This document shows positions 1 through 8,019 of a stretch of 38,629 bases of DNA, one piece after another; the first letter of the stretch is position 1; every line of letters starts with the position of its first letter. The translations under genes and the position numbers were made by a program. The stretch comes from Brachybacterium timonense (GTDB lineage Bacteria > Actinomycetota > Actinomycetes > Actinomycetales > Dermabacteraceae): positions 86,623-125,251 of the forward strand of contig NZ_LT984895.1 of assembly GCF_900258505.1 (NCBI RefSeq), in the 5' to 3' direction. A model generated the notes under the pieces. It searched no databases, had not been told where the DNA came from, and saw only the letters and a list, made by a program, of their open reading frames with translations.

Positions 1-103
1 GGGGCGGAGGGGCGTTCGCGGTGCGGGGGCTGGGATGGGGTCACCCCGGCACCTTATCGCTGCACTGCCTGGTCAGGCGCAGGCCGGCCGACGTAAGGGA
101 ACG

Positions 104-190
104 TCAGTCGATCGGGTAGGCAACGAAGGCGAAGCGCTCCGAGTCTGGGGCCCAGGAAGCTGGTGCGCTGGCCGTGCCGCCGGTGTCGCC
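104..190 (-). pseudogene. Possible C-terminal remnant of a beta-propeller (PD40-like) protein
   Basis: Directly after the GH3 stop codon, and in the same frame, about 28 codons remain open to a TGA at 104-106. They encode a tail containing SWAPDSERFAFVAYPID. Motifs of the type SW-PDG-FAFVAY are typical of PD40/TolB-like or oligogalacturonate-lyase-like propeller blades. No start codon or upstream part is present, so at most this is the 3' scrap of a lost gene that lay beside the GH3 gene. It could also be chance or a former C-terminal extension of the GH3 gene. The match is short and judged by eye. Confidence 0.3.
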
Positions 191-2617
191 TCAGACCTCC
201 TCACGCTCCCCACGTCCACGCGTGTGGCCCTGAGGCTTCATCCGGGCCAGGTAGCGCAGCACGTGCATAGCGGTGCGCTGCAGCTCGCCGAGCGTGAGGC
301 CATCCCCCTGCTGGTGGGACTGGTAGGCGGCGTCATCGCGGACGGTGCTGTCGTGCTGGGTGCCGCCGGGCATGAGCACGTCGACGCCGGCGCGCACCCG
401 GTAGGCGCTGTCGCGTAGCGCCGGGAAGTCCGGGTCCTGGGCCATGCGCATCCACCAGTCGGTGACGATGAAGCCGTCGTAGCCCCATTCGCCGCGCAGG
501 ATGGTGGTCACCAGCTCGTAGTGGTAGTGCGCCCATACGCCGTTGATTTTGTTGTACGAGGTCATGATGACCTCGGGGGAGGATTCACGGACCATGATCC
601 GGAAGCCCTTGAGGTAGATCTCGCGCAGGGCGCGTTCGGAGACGCGTACATCCACGTGGATCCGCTCGTACTCCTGGTTGTTGCAGGCGAAGTGTTTCGG
701 GCAGGCTGCCACACCCTTCGACTGGATGCCGCGCACCTGCCCGGCGGCGGTGAGGCCGGAGAGCAGCGGGTCCTCCGAAAAGTACTCGAAGTTCCGGCCG
801 CACAGAGGGTCGCGATGGATGTTCATGCCGGGGCCGAGCAGGATGTCCGAGCCCTTGCTGATCATCTCCTCGGCGTGCAGCGCGGCCATCTCCTCAACGG
901 CCTGCGGGTTCCAGGCTGAGGCGAGGGCCGTGCCGCACGGCAGCAGTGAGGCATAGTCCGAGATGCGGATTCCGGAGGGGCCGTCGGTTGTGATCGCGGG
1001 GGTCACACCGCGGGCACGCAACGCCTTGGAGACGCCGCCGACGGCCCCCGCGTTGCCGGCCGCACCGAGAGGGCTGTCCATGGTGACGTCGCCGTACGTG
1101 ATGTCGGCGAGTTCGCGCGGGGTGAGGGTGGCGACGAAGGACTCCACGTCCAGACGGCCCTCGAGCACTTCGGAGAAGTCGGGCCTGGCCTCCTCGGGGG
1201 CGGTGAGCTCCTGCGGGAGCCGCTCGAGGATGCGGTCCTTCAATGAGACGGTGCGGGTGGGGACGGGCTCATGGGAGACGACGGCGCGGCCGTCGGGCCC
1301 GTGGCCGAGAGTCATGCGCTCGAAGGCGTGGGCCGGGTCGACGGCGGCGACCTCCTCACGCTGCTCGACGATCCGCAGCTCGGGGACCTCGATGGCACCG
1401 GCGGGGACGGCCGCGCGCACGTCGTGGCCGAGGTGGAACTCGTACTGGCCGGCCTCCAGGACGAAGGCGCTGCGATGGCCGGTGGTGCCGGCGTCGTCGT
1501 AGGAGGCGAGGTCGCCCCAGGCCGCGGTCAGCTCGACCTCGGCGCTCGCGCCGGGCTCGAGCTGCTCGGTGCGGGTGAAGGCGATGAGCTCGCGGGCAGG
1601 CTGGGCGAGGGCGCCGACGGGCTTGGCCACGTACGCCTGCACGACCTCGGAGCCGGGGCGCTCACCGGTGTTGGTGATGCGGGCACGCAGGGTGATGTGC
1701 TCGTCGTCGGACTCCGCGCCGAGCGGCTCAACGGCGAAGTCCGTGTAGCCCAGCCCCGCGCCGAAGGGGAACAGGACCGCCTCCGGGGCGAAGGTCTCGA
1801 AGTAGCGGTAGCCGACGAAGATGTCCTCAACGTAATCGGTGGCCACGGCGTCGCCGAAGTTCGGTGCAGCCGGGCAGTCTTCGTAGCGGCGAGCGATCGT
1901 CGAGGTGAGACGGCCGCCTGGCTCGACGGCGCCGGTGAGGACGTCTGCCAGGGCGTTGCCGGCCTCCATGCCGCCGGCCCAGGCGATGACCAGTCCCGCA
2001 ATGGGATGCTCCTCCACCCAGGCCATGTCCATCACGTTGCCGACGTCGAGGATCACGACGGTGCGCTCGAAGGCGCCGGTGACCTGGCTGAGCAGCGTCC
2101 TCTCCTGCTCGGTGAGGTAGTACGAGCCAGGTTCGAGCTGGGCGTCGCGGTCCTCCCCGGCCGCACGGCCGATCACCAGGATCGCCACCTCGTTGCGTTC
2201 GGCGGCGGCACGCACCTCGTTGTCGGAGAGCTCAAGCTCCGGATAGTGGGTGGGCCACTGGCCCCAGACGCCGCCCGGATCGGCCGGGTTCTCGACGCTG
2301 AAGGTCTCGTAGCGGGCGGCGAGCTCTTCATCGACCTCGACGATGCCGCTCGCGCGCAGGGAGTCCAGGAGGTTCGTCTGGTACGGCTCGTTGACATCAC
2401 CGCCGGAGCCGTAGCCCACGCCTATCCAGTCCTTCTGGATGCGTCCAAACACCGCGATCTTCTGGCCCGGACGCAGGGGGAGCACGTCCTCATTGCGCAG
2501 CAGCACGGTGCCCTGGGCCGCGAGCGCCCGGGCCCTGGCAGCCAGATCGGGGTCGACGCTGCGGTCGACGTCGGGGTCGACCGAGGTGAAGTACTGGGAT
2601 GTGGGGACGTCGTTCAC
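191..2617 (-). CDS. GH3 beta-glycosidase with inverted domain order
   Basis: Glycoside hydrolase family 3 enzyme of about 808 residues, predicted to release beta-linked sugars from oligosaccharides or glycosides. The usual GH3 order is reversed. The C-terminal alpha/beta sandwich comes first (about residues 20-270, with TVLLRNEDVLPL and KIAVFGR), then a fibronectin-III-like domain (about 290-430), then the catalytic (beta/alpha)8 domain (about 500-790). In the last, PKHFACNN carries the substrate-binding Lys641-His642 pair and GFIVTDWW carries the presumed nucleophile Asp720. Inverted GH3 enzymes are known, for example in rumen bacteria. I chose the GTG at 2617 because AGAAGG lies 4 nt upstream; the longer frame to 2728 runs through a tandem repeat. 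No signal peptide is seen, so it is probably cytoplasmic. The substrate cannot be told from sequence. Confidence 0.9.
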   Translation of the reverse strand: MNDVPTSQYFTSVDPDVDRSVDPDLAARARALAAQGTVLLRNEDVLPLRPGQKIAVFGRIQKDWIGVGYGSGGDVNEPYQTNLLDSLRASGIVEVDEELAARYETFSVENPADPGGVWGQWPTHYPELELSDNEVRAAAERNEVAILVIGRAAGEDRDAQLEPGSYYLTEQERTLLSQVTGAFERTVVILDVGNVMDMAWVEEHPIAGLVIAWAGGMEAGNALADVLTGAVEPGGRLTSTIARRYEDCPAAPNFGDAVATDYVEDIFVGYRYFETFAPEAVLFPFGAGLGYTDFAVEPLGAESDDEHITLRARITNTGERPGSEVVQAYVAKPVGALAQPARELIAFTRTEQLEPGASAEVELTAAWGDLASYDDAGTTGHRSAFVLEAGQYEFHLGHDVRAAVPAGAIEVPELRIVEQREEVAAVDPAHAFERMTLGHGPDGRAVVSHEPVPTRTVSLKDRILERLPQELTAPEEARPDFSEVLEGRLDVESFVATLTPRELADITYGDVTMDSPLGAAGNAGAVGGVSKALRARGVTPAITTDGPSGIRISDYASLLPCGTALASAWNPQAVEEMAALHAEEMISKGSDILLGPGMNIHRDPLCGRNFEYFSEDPLLSGLTAAGQVRGIQSKGVAACPKHFACNNQEYERIHVDVRVSERALREIYLKGFRIMVRESSPEVIMTSYNKINGVWAHYHYELVTTILRGEWGYDGFIVTDWWMRMAQDPDFPALRDSAYRVRAGVDVLMPGGTQHDSTVRDDAAYQSHQQGDGLTLGELQRTAMHVLRYLARMKPQGHTRGRGEREEV

Positions 2618-2663
2618 GATGCCTTCTCTCGCAGGGGCAGCAGTCGACGTTCCCGCTCGGGCG

Positions 2664-2729
2664 CCCACCGACAGGCGTCCTTCGGGGACCCACCGACAGG
2701 GGCCCTTCGGGGACCCACTGACAGGCATC
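2664..2729. repeat. 25-bp tandem repeat, 2.6 copies
   Basis: Two full 25-bp units (2664-2688 and 2689-2713) differ at two positions. A third partial unit covers 2714-2729. Each starts CCCACYGACAGG and the full units end CTTCGGGGA. The array lies 47-112 nt upstream of the chosen GH3 start, so in its leader or promoter region. It is open in the GH3 frame, which explains the artificially long reading frame. Role unknown; it may be a simple minisatellite. Confidence 0.75.
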
Positions 2730-2827
2730 GTCGACCCGTGGGGGACGTGTCGACCTGCTCGACCGACGAGGCGGGGGCCGGTCCTTCAGCATCCGGCGAA
2801 TGCGTGTGCGATCAGCCCATCCCGATG

Positions 2828-2839
2828 GAGAACGTTCTC
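2828..2839. promoter_or_regulatory. Perfect 12-bp palindrome, LacI-type operator candidate
   Basis: GAGAACGTTCTC is a perfect inverted repeat with a central CG, as in operators of LacI-family sugar regulators. It lies about 210 bp upstream of the GH3 start and just beyond the 3' end of dhaL. Control of the GH3 gene is the simplest reading, but no LacI-family gene is in the window. The rest of the 2730-2986 gap shows no recognisable gene. Confidence 0.45.
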
Positions 2840-2986
2840 AGCGAGCAGTCTATGGGAACGTGGGCAACGGGGGCAGGACGAAGCTCTCTGGCAGGTCCAC
2901 CCCGCCGTCGGCTGTGCCGGCGTCGTCGTTCCGGGGCGGACTGCGGGCCGCGAGCGCGGTGAAGGCCCGGTCGACCGTTGCCCGGA

Positions 2987-3646
2987 TCAGCCGATCCAGT
3001 CGGTCTCAACCGTGGTCTCTCCCGCTGCGGCCGCGCTCGCCGCGGCGATGACCAGCGCCATCGCAGCGGCGCCGGGGTCCATGACGCCCTTGGAGACGTC
3101 ACCCACATAGCTGGCGCGGCCCCGTCTGGCGACGACGTCGGCGGTGCCCTGGGCGGCGGTGCGCGCGGCCTCGGCGGCGCGGTCCAGGGCCTCGGTGACC
3201 GAGCCACCCTGGTGCAACGCCTACACGGCCGGAGCGAGAGCGTCGATCATGGTCTTGTCTCCGACCTCGGCCTGTCCGTACCGCTGCACGGTGGCCTGGC
3301 CGGCGGCGAGGGCCTCGGCGAACTGTTCGAGGGACGGGGCGCTCTCGTCGGCCGATGCCTTCGAGAGCTCGCGGAAGAACATGCCGTTGAGAGGTCCGGA
3401 GGTGCCGCCCACGCCGAGCCAGGCCATGGACATGGCCTGGACCCACTCGTGGTAGGTGGACGGGTTCGTCTCGGCGATGTTGCGGGAGGCGTTCTTCATG
3501 GCGACGCGGACGTTGTCGCCGAAGTCGCCGTCGCCGGCTCGACGGTCCAGGTCACCGAGCGCCGGGGCGGCACCGGAGAGGGTCTCGTGCAGGATGGTGA
3601 TGAAGGCGCGGCCGAAGTCCTCGCCCAGGGTGGATCCGTCAGTCAT
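2987..3646 (-). pseudogene. dhaL: Dihydroxyacetone kinase subunit DhaL, interrupted by an in-frame TAG
   Basis: DhaL is the ATP-binding subunit that phosphorylates DhaK-bound dihydroxyacetone. The frame runs 219 codons, about the family's usual length (about 210). It starts at ATG 3646, with AAGGAG 6 nt upstream and 11 nt after the dhaK stop. The metal-binding loop AGDGDFGDN (Asp39, Asp41) and GGTSGPLNG are present; the loop has Phe where many relatives have His. Codon 142 (3221-3223) is TAG between APAV and ALHQGG. The frame then continues without any shift to a normal C-terminal end at TGA 2987-2989. Everything else looks conserved, so this is one nonsense mutation (CAG or GAG to TAG would do it), a sequencing error or readthrough. 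If real, the product is a 141-residue truncated subunit and the kinase is probably inactive. Confidence 0.85.
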
Positions 3647-3657
3647 CTCAGTCTCCT

Positions 3658-4656
3658 TCACCAGGTCAGGGCAGGGGTGCGGACGGGGGCGTCCCAGAGC
3701 CGACAGATCTCGTCGTCCAGCGGCATCAGGGTGATCGAGAAGCCCTGCATGTCCAGGCTGGTGACGTAGGAGCCGACGAGGCTGCGGGTGATGTGGATGC
3801 CGAGGTCGGCGAGGCGGTGGTGCAGGGCGCGAGCGGCGACCTGCAGCTCCAACGGGTAGGCGGAGCCGAGCCCGTTGACGATCGCAAGGACGTCCTCGCC
3901 GCGACGCAGCTGCAGGTGCTCCACCAGCGGGTCCACGAGCTGAGCGGTCAGGCCGTCGGCGTCGGTGTACGGGACGCGGTCGATGCCGCGCTCGCCGTGG
4001 ATGCCGACGCCGAGCTCGACAGCATCGGCCGGCAGCTCGAACTGTGGCTCCTCGTCGCCGGGATGGGTGCCGGCGGCGAGCGCCAGGCTCATGGAGCGGG
4101 CGCGCCCAGCGACGCGACGGCCGATGGCCGCGACCTCCGGCAGGGTGTAGCCCTGCTCCGCGGCGGCGCCACAGATCTTCTCGACGATCACGGTGGCTGC
4201 GGTGCCGCGACGGCCGGGACCCTCGTTGCCACCCTTGTCGGAGGCGATGTCGTCGTCGACCAGCACGATCTCGGTGTCGATCTGGTCGTCGCCGGAGAAC
4301 TCACCAGCGATGCGGAAGTTCAGCACGTCGCCGGTGTAGTTCTTGACCACCTGGACGACGCCCTGGCCGTGATCGGCGGCTTTCGTCGCTTCCAGGACCT
4401 GCAGGGCGGTGGGGCTGGCGAAGACGGAGCCGGCGACCGCCACGTCGAGCATGCCGGCGCCGACGAAGCCGGCGTGCAACGGCTCATGGCCGGAGCCGCC
4501 TCCGGAGACGAGCCCCACTTTGTCGCGCGCCGGGACGCGGCGCGTCACGTAGCGGTGCTCCTGGTTCCAGTCCAGTATCCGCGGGTGGCTCAGGACGAGT
4601 CCTTCGAGGGCCTCGGGAACGAGGTCGTCGGGATCATTAACGATGGATCGACGCAT
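3658..4656 (-). CDS. dhaK: Dihydroxyacetone kinase subunit DhaK
   Basis: Substrate-binding subunit of dihydroxyacetone kinase, 332 residues, full length. SGGGSGHEP (51-59) is the family's phosphate/substrate loop. GIHGERG carries His220, matching the histidine that binds dihydroxyacetone covalently as a hemiaminal. The start ATG at 4656 has AGAAGGAG 5 nt upstream. It is the first gene of a dhaK-dhaL pair. No dhaM (PTS phosphodonor subunit) follows, so the system is either ATP-dependent or has its DhaM elsewhere. A core AAGCGTTT (4740-4747) upstream resembles the AANCGNTT centre of LacI-family operators, but this is weak. The broken dhaL downstream makes pathway function doubtful. Confidence 0.93.
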   Translation of the reverse strand: MRRSIVNDPDDLVPEALEGLVLSHPRILDWNQEHRYVTRRVPARDKVGLVSGGGSGHEPLHAGFVGAGMLDVAVAGSVFASPTALQVLEATKAADHGQGVVQVVKNYTGDVLNFRIAGEFSGDDQIDTEIVLVDDDIASDKGGNEGPGRRGTAATVIVEKICGAAAEQGYTLPEVAAIGRRVAGRARSMSLALAAGTHPGDEEPQFELPADAVELGVGIHGERGIDRVPYTDADGLTAQLVDPLVEHLQLRRGEDVLAIVNGLGSAYPLELQVAARALHHRLADLGIHITRSLVGSYVTSLDMQGFSITLMPLDDEICRLWDAPVRTPALTW

Positions 4657-4836
4657 CAGCGCTCCTTCTGGTCGAGTGATACCGAGGGTACGCGGTGGGG
4701 GCTGAGCCTGATCCCGCGGTCGCGCGAGGCGGTCGTTTCAAGCGTTTCCCAACGCGCCCGCACTCAGCACCCCGTGAGAGCGCCGCCGACCGGACACGAC
4801 CGATCACGATGGTCGAGCGGGAGTACCGTCCCTGAC

Positions 4837-5079
4837 ATGTCCTACACGCTGCGCCGGGCCGTCCCGGCCGATGCCGAGGCGCTCAGCGCCCTTGCCGGTG
4901 AGCTGTTCCCCGATGCCTGCCCGTCGTTCATGCGGCGCTCGGCGATCGACGCGTTCATCGCCGAGAACCTGTCCATCGAGGCGTTCCGGGAGCACCTCGC
5001 GCATCCGTCCTGGCGGGCGTGGGTGACAGAGCGCAGCGACCAGACGGCCCCTCCGGAACCCCGGCCCAGCGTGCGGTAG
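4837..5079 (+). pseudogene. N-terminal fragment of a GNAT acetyltransferase
   Basis: Eighty codons from ATG 4837 to TAG 5077. The first about 60 residues align closely with the intact GNAT at 15662 (shared FPDACPSFM, SAIDAFI, ENLS). The sequence then runs out at WRAWVTERSD, before the acetyl-CoA-binding R-x-x-G-x-G/A segment. The fragment therefore cannot be an active acetyltransferase. A -10-like TACCGT (4824-4829) sits 7 nt before the ATG with no Shine-Dalgarno site, as in the two paralogues. Just downstream begins the sequence shared with 14185-14310, so the truncation point coincides with a repeat boundary. Confidence 0.75.
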
Positions 5080-5084
5080 CACCC

Positions 5085-5215
5085 GTCGCCGGGGTTGATG
5101 AGGTCAGTCACCGGTTCCGTACGCTCAGGGCTGTCTGGCCCCGCTCGTCAGGCTCAGGTCAGAACCTCTCAGTGAGCCAGCGCACGTGAGCGGCGAGCTG
5201 GGCGGTGGCTCCGCC
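5085..5215. repeat. About 130-bp repeat, copy 1 (second copy at 14185-14310)
   Basis: The segment from CGCCGGGGTTGATGAGG through the last about 20 codons of the decayed AXE gene recurs at 14185-14310 with a small number of substitutions. A shorter piece (TTTCCGTACACTCAGGGCTG) recurs at about 14150-14170. It consists of the AXE 3' end plus about 70 bp of downstream DNA, so the two AXE remnants descend from a duplication that included the 3' flank. Confidence 0.8.
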
Positions 5216-5776
5216 CTAGTGCTTGTTGAAGGCGTGGACCGTCATCGTCTTCTCCGGTGAGCCGCCGCTCGCCCCGGCGTCATGGTTGTATGCCGCATAC
5301 ACCGTCGAGGGCGGGCGCACCATGTCGCGCAGACCCACGGACATGTTCAGAGCGGCCCCTGCCCGTCGGGCATGATGCACGGAGTCGACGTAGCCGAGGG
5401 TGTGCTCCACAGCATAGAGACGGTCGCGGTTGGTGGAAAGGTACTGGACGATCTCCTGGTAGGGGAACTCGTCGGTGATGTCGATGGCGCGGCGGATATG
5501 GCACAGGAACGGAACGTCGCACAGCACCGCATCGACATCGGGCACGGGGCCCGCGGCGATCAGAGATAGCCCACCACCGTCGGCCCCGGATCCTCGATCC
5601 CGGCGGGACGCTGGTACCAGGCCTTGCTGTGCTCGCCGTCGCAGCCGCGGAAGGTGACGTCGTAGGTCTCGACCCGCACGAGGCCGGTCTCCACTGGTTT
5701 GACGGAGTCGATCACATCGTGGGTGCGGGCCTCGGTGAGCCGCTCGGCCCAGAATTCGTCGAAGTCGGCGGGCTAG
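5159..5776 (-). pseudogene. Acetylxylan esterase / cephalosporin-C deacetylase remnant, copy A (middle deleted)
   Basis: AXE1-family alpha/beta hydrolase that would remove acetyl groups from xylan or related substrates. The N-terminal piece (about 5559-5772: PADFDEFW, ETYDVTFRG, TVVGY) is joined out of frame to a C-terminal piece (LCDVPFLC, EFPYQEIVQYL, PPSTVYAAYNH). About 120 residues, including the GGSQGG-type nucleophile region, are missing between them. The expected NKHEGG reads NKH-TAG-GG (TAG at 5217-5219). After it, in frame, GGATAQLAAHVRWLTERF continues to TGA 5159-5161. The 5' end is cut by the IS481 element; the codon at the junction is also TAG where copy B has a Glu codon. It is clearly inactive. 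Confidence 0.85.
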
Positions 5777-6870
5777 GTGTGATGTCCAGGGATGTTGTTG
5801 CGTGAACAACTGACGGGCGAAGGCCTCCTGTTGCGGGAGTGGAGTTGTCGAGAAACCGCTCACGCGAACAGAAGGCCTTCATGTCTCACGCTAACGCCGC
5901 CCTGACCCCTCGCGCTCGCCTACGCCTGGCCAAGCTCATCGTCGAGGAGCGCTGGCCGGTCGCCACCGCGGCCAAGATGTTCATGGTCTCCCCGCCCACC
6001 GCACGCAAATGGGCCACACACTTGCGGGCCGAGGGACCTGCAGGGATGACAGACCGGTCCAGCCGGCCGTCCACGATGCCGACCAGAACACCGCCGACGG
6101 TGGTGAAACAGATCGCGGCCGCCCGATGGCGCCGACGCCTGGGGCCGGCCCAGATCGCCGGAGAACTCAAGATGCCGGCCTCCACCGTCCATGCCGTGCT
6201 CGTGCGCTGCCAGATCACCGCCTCGCCCGTCTGGACCGGGTCACCGGCGAGCCGATCCACCGCTACGAGCACCCCCACCCCGGCTCGCTGATCCACGTCG
6301 ACGTCACCACGTTCGGCCGCATCCCCGACGGGGGCGGACACCGATTCATCGGGCGCCAGCAGGGCATGAAGCACCGCGCGGCGACCTCGGACCGCGAAGG
6401 ACCCGTGATGCCCGATACCAGCCCCGGCTCGGGGTGGGCTTTGTGCACACCGTGATCGATGATCACTCCCGCTTCACCTATGTCGAGATGCACTCCGATG
6501 AACGCAGCCAGACGGCCATCGCGGTGTTGCACCGCGCGGTCGCCTACTTCGCGCGCCTGGGCATGGAGGTGGAGCGGGTGCTCTCGGACAACGGCTCGGC
6601 CTACCGCTCGCGCGCCTGGCGTGGTGCCTGCACCGAGCTCGGGATCAAGTCCAAGCGGACTGGGCCCTACCGGCCGCAGACGAACGGGACGATTGAGCGG
6701 TTCCATCGCACGCTCGCTGACGGGTGGGCCTACGCCCAGTTCTACAGCTCAGAGACGGAGCGCAGAGCCGCGTTGCCTGGATGGCTGCACTTCTACAATC
6801 ATCATCACGTCCACTCCGCGATCGGTGCCGCGCCTGCCACCAGGCTCAACAACCTCCCTGGACATCACAC
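5777..6870 (+). mobile_element. IS481-family insertion sequence with CTAG target duplication
   Basis: A 1094-bp element. Its ends are inverted repeats beginning GTGTGATGTCCAGGGA and matching at 23 of the first 24 positions (left 5777-5800; right about 6847-6870). CTAG occurs directly outside both ends (5773-5776 and 6871-6874), fitting the CTAG preference reported for IS481. It carries one transposase gene, which is frameshifted. It interrupts the AXE remnant on its left. The sequence on its right does not continue AXE, so a deletion next to the element is likely. Confidence 0.9.
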
Positions 6871-6874
6871 CTAG
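5881..6874 (+). pseudogene. IS481-family transposase, two frameshifts
   Basis: DDE transposase in three successive frames. The N-terminal helix-turn-helix region is in the first (MSHANAALTPRARLRLAK, then PPTARKW). The second starts near 6215 (RLARLDRVTGEP, LIHVDVTTFG with the first catalytic Asp, HRFIGRQQG). The third starts near 6405 (GFVHTVIDDHSRF, ERVLSDNGSAY with the second Asp, NGTIERFHRTLADGW with the Glu). The shifts lie at about 6208-6230 and 6395-6410. All catalytic motifs survive, so decay is recent. The third frame ends at TAG 6872-6874, which lies in the CTAG target duplication rather than in the element. Transposition would need an intact copy elsewhere. Confidence 0.88.
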
Positions 6875-6963
6875 TGATCGGTCGACGCTCGCGAGCCCAC
6901 GAGCCTCTCGACAACGTCCGCCCTCGTTCCCTCGCGTCCGTTGACGCCTCCTAACGCACCGTT

Positions 6964-7012
6964 GTCAGAAGCTCTCTGACCTGCACTCTCTGACAGTCTG
7001 ACAAATCCTGAC
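6964..7012. promoter_or_regulatory. Cluster of CTGAC motifs upstream of the CHAP gene
   Basis: In the 245-bp gap between IS481 and the CHAP gene, CTGAC occurs at 6976, 6990, 6998 and 7008, and its complement GTCAG at 6964. That is five copies in 49 bp, including an inverted pair TGTCAGA/TCTGACA. It looks like a multi-site operator or a small repeat cluster about 110-150 bp before the start codon. Which protein binds, if any, is unknown. Confidence 0.35.
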
Positions 7013-7119
7013 ACGTTCCGTGGCGTCCGCAGCGGTGGCGAACGCCGACCCGTCGGCACAAACGTGGTTCTTGTCCGATCCGCCGAGCGGCACCCGCCGC
7101 ATCACGAAGGAGAGACCCG

Positions 7120-7917
7120 ATGAGCACCATCAACCGAACCGCGACCGCACGCACCATCACTGCCCGCACCGCCGCGATCCTCGCTGGCGCCGCCGTCGCC
7201 CTGGGCGGCGCTCTCGCTCTGCCGGACATGGCCTCCGCTGAGGGCTCACACACCTACCCCGCTAAGACGGCGATCGACGGCCGCAAGAACATTGGTGACC
7301 CCGCTGGTGGCGAGGGAGCCGTGGTCGACCAGTTCAAGGAGGGCGACCCGGTCACGATCACCTGCCAGCAGGAGTATCTGGGCCAGCTGTGGGACAAGAC
7401 CGACAAGGACACCTTCGTCCCGGACAAGTACATCAAGACCGGCACCGACGGCCGTGTCGAGGGCCTGCCTGACTGCGGTGCCCCGCTGCCGCCCGAGGAC
7501 GCCCCGCAGGAGCCAGTGGACGACTTCGACCACAACGCGTATGGCTTCGCATCTGACCAGTGCACGGCCTTCGCCGCGTGGCGAGTGCGCCAGCGCACCC
7601 CCGCCCACGACTTCAACAACGATTGGCACGGTCAGATCTGGGGCGATGCGGGGAACTGGGATGACGCCGCCCGAAACGCCGGTCTGCGGGTCGACGAGAC
7701 CCCGGAGGTGGGTGCCCTGGCGATCAACGACGTCCACGTCTCCTCCGAGGACGGCCAGCTCCACGGCCACGTCGCCTACATCAACAAGGTCTACCCCGAC
7801 GGCTCCTTCGACGTCGAGGAATACAACTGGGACAACTCCCGGGCCTACGGCACGCGCCACATCGATCGGATCGACGGCGCAGACCTCGGTTTCCAGCACG
7901 TCGTCCACTTCGACTGA
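7120..7917 (+). CDS. Secreted CHAP-domain peptidoglycan amidase/endopeptidase
   Basis: Predicted exported cell-wall hydrolase of 265 residues that cuts peptidoglycan amide bonds. The Sec signal peptide has a hydrophobic core at about 17-36 and likely cleavage after ASA (40). Residues about 43-119 form a small SH3-like module with two cysteines (Cys82, Cys119) and WDKTDKDTFVPDKYI. This module recurs in the GH25 lysozyme at 9300. The CHAP domain follows a Pro-rich linker: catalytic Cys148 in DQCTAFAAWRV, His217 in HGHVAYI, and the acidic/Asn partner in VEEYNWD (233-236). The start has AAGGAGAG 6-8 nt upstream. The next gene begins about 100 nt downstream. The protein acts outside the cell; substrate specificity is not visible. 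Confidence 0.88.
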   Translation: MSTINRTATARTITARTAAILAGAAVALGGALALPDMASAEGSHTYPAKTAIDGRKNIGDPAGGEGAVVDQFKEGDPVTITCQQEYLGQLWDKTDKDTFVPDKYIKTGTDGRVEGLPDCGAPLPPEDAPQEPVDDFDHNAYGFASDQCTAFAAWRVRQRTPAHDFNNDWHGQIWGDAGNWDDAARNAGLRVDETPEVGALAINDVHVSSEDGQLHGHVAYINKVYPDGSFDVEEYNWDNSRAYGTRHIDRIDGADLGFQHVVHFD

Positions 7918-8019
7918 GCCCGCTGATCGCTCGACCGCCGAACTCGGCGGTCGAGCGGTCGCTCCCTTCCGTACGACCTGCATGCATGAGATCGACTCTC
8001 TCGACAAGGAATGCATCCG

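Noticed and set aside
1271..2962. 563-codon open frame on the plus strand
   Set aside because: It lies antisense to the GH3 gene, which has clear motifs; high GC makes long antisense frames common. No recognisable domain.
2850..2993. Open minus-strand frame of about 47 codons after dhaL (ending LPPLPTFP)
   Set aside because: No start codon signal and no recognised family; could be a lost gene end but is not supportable.
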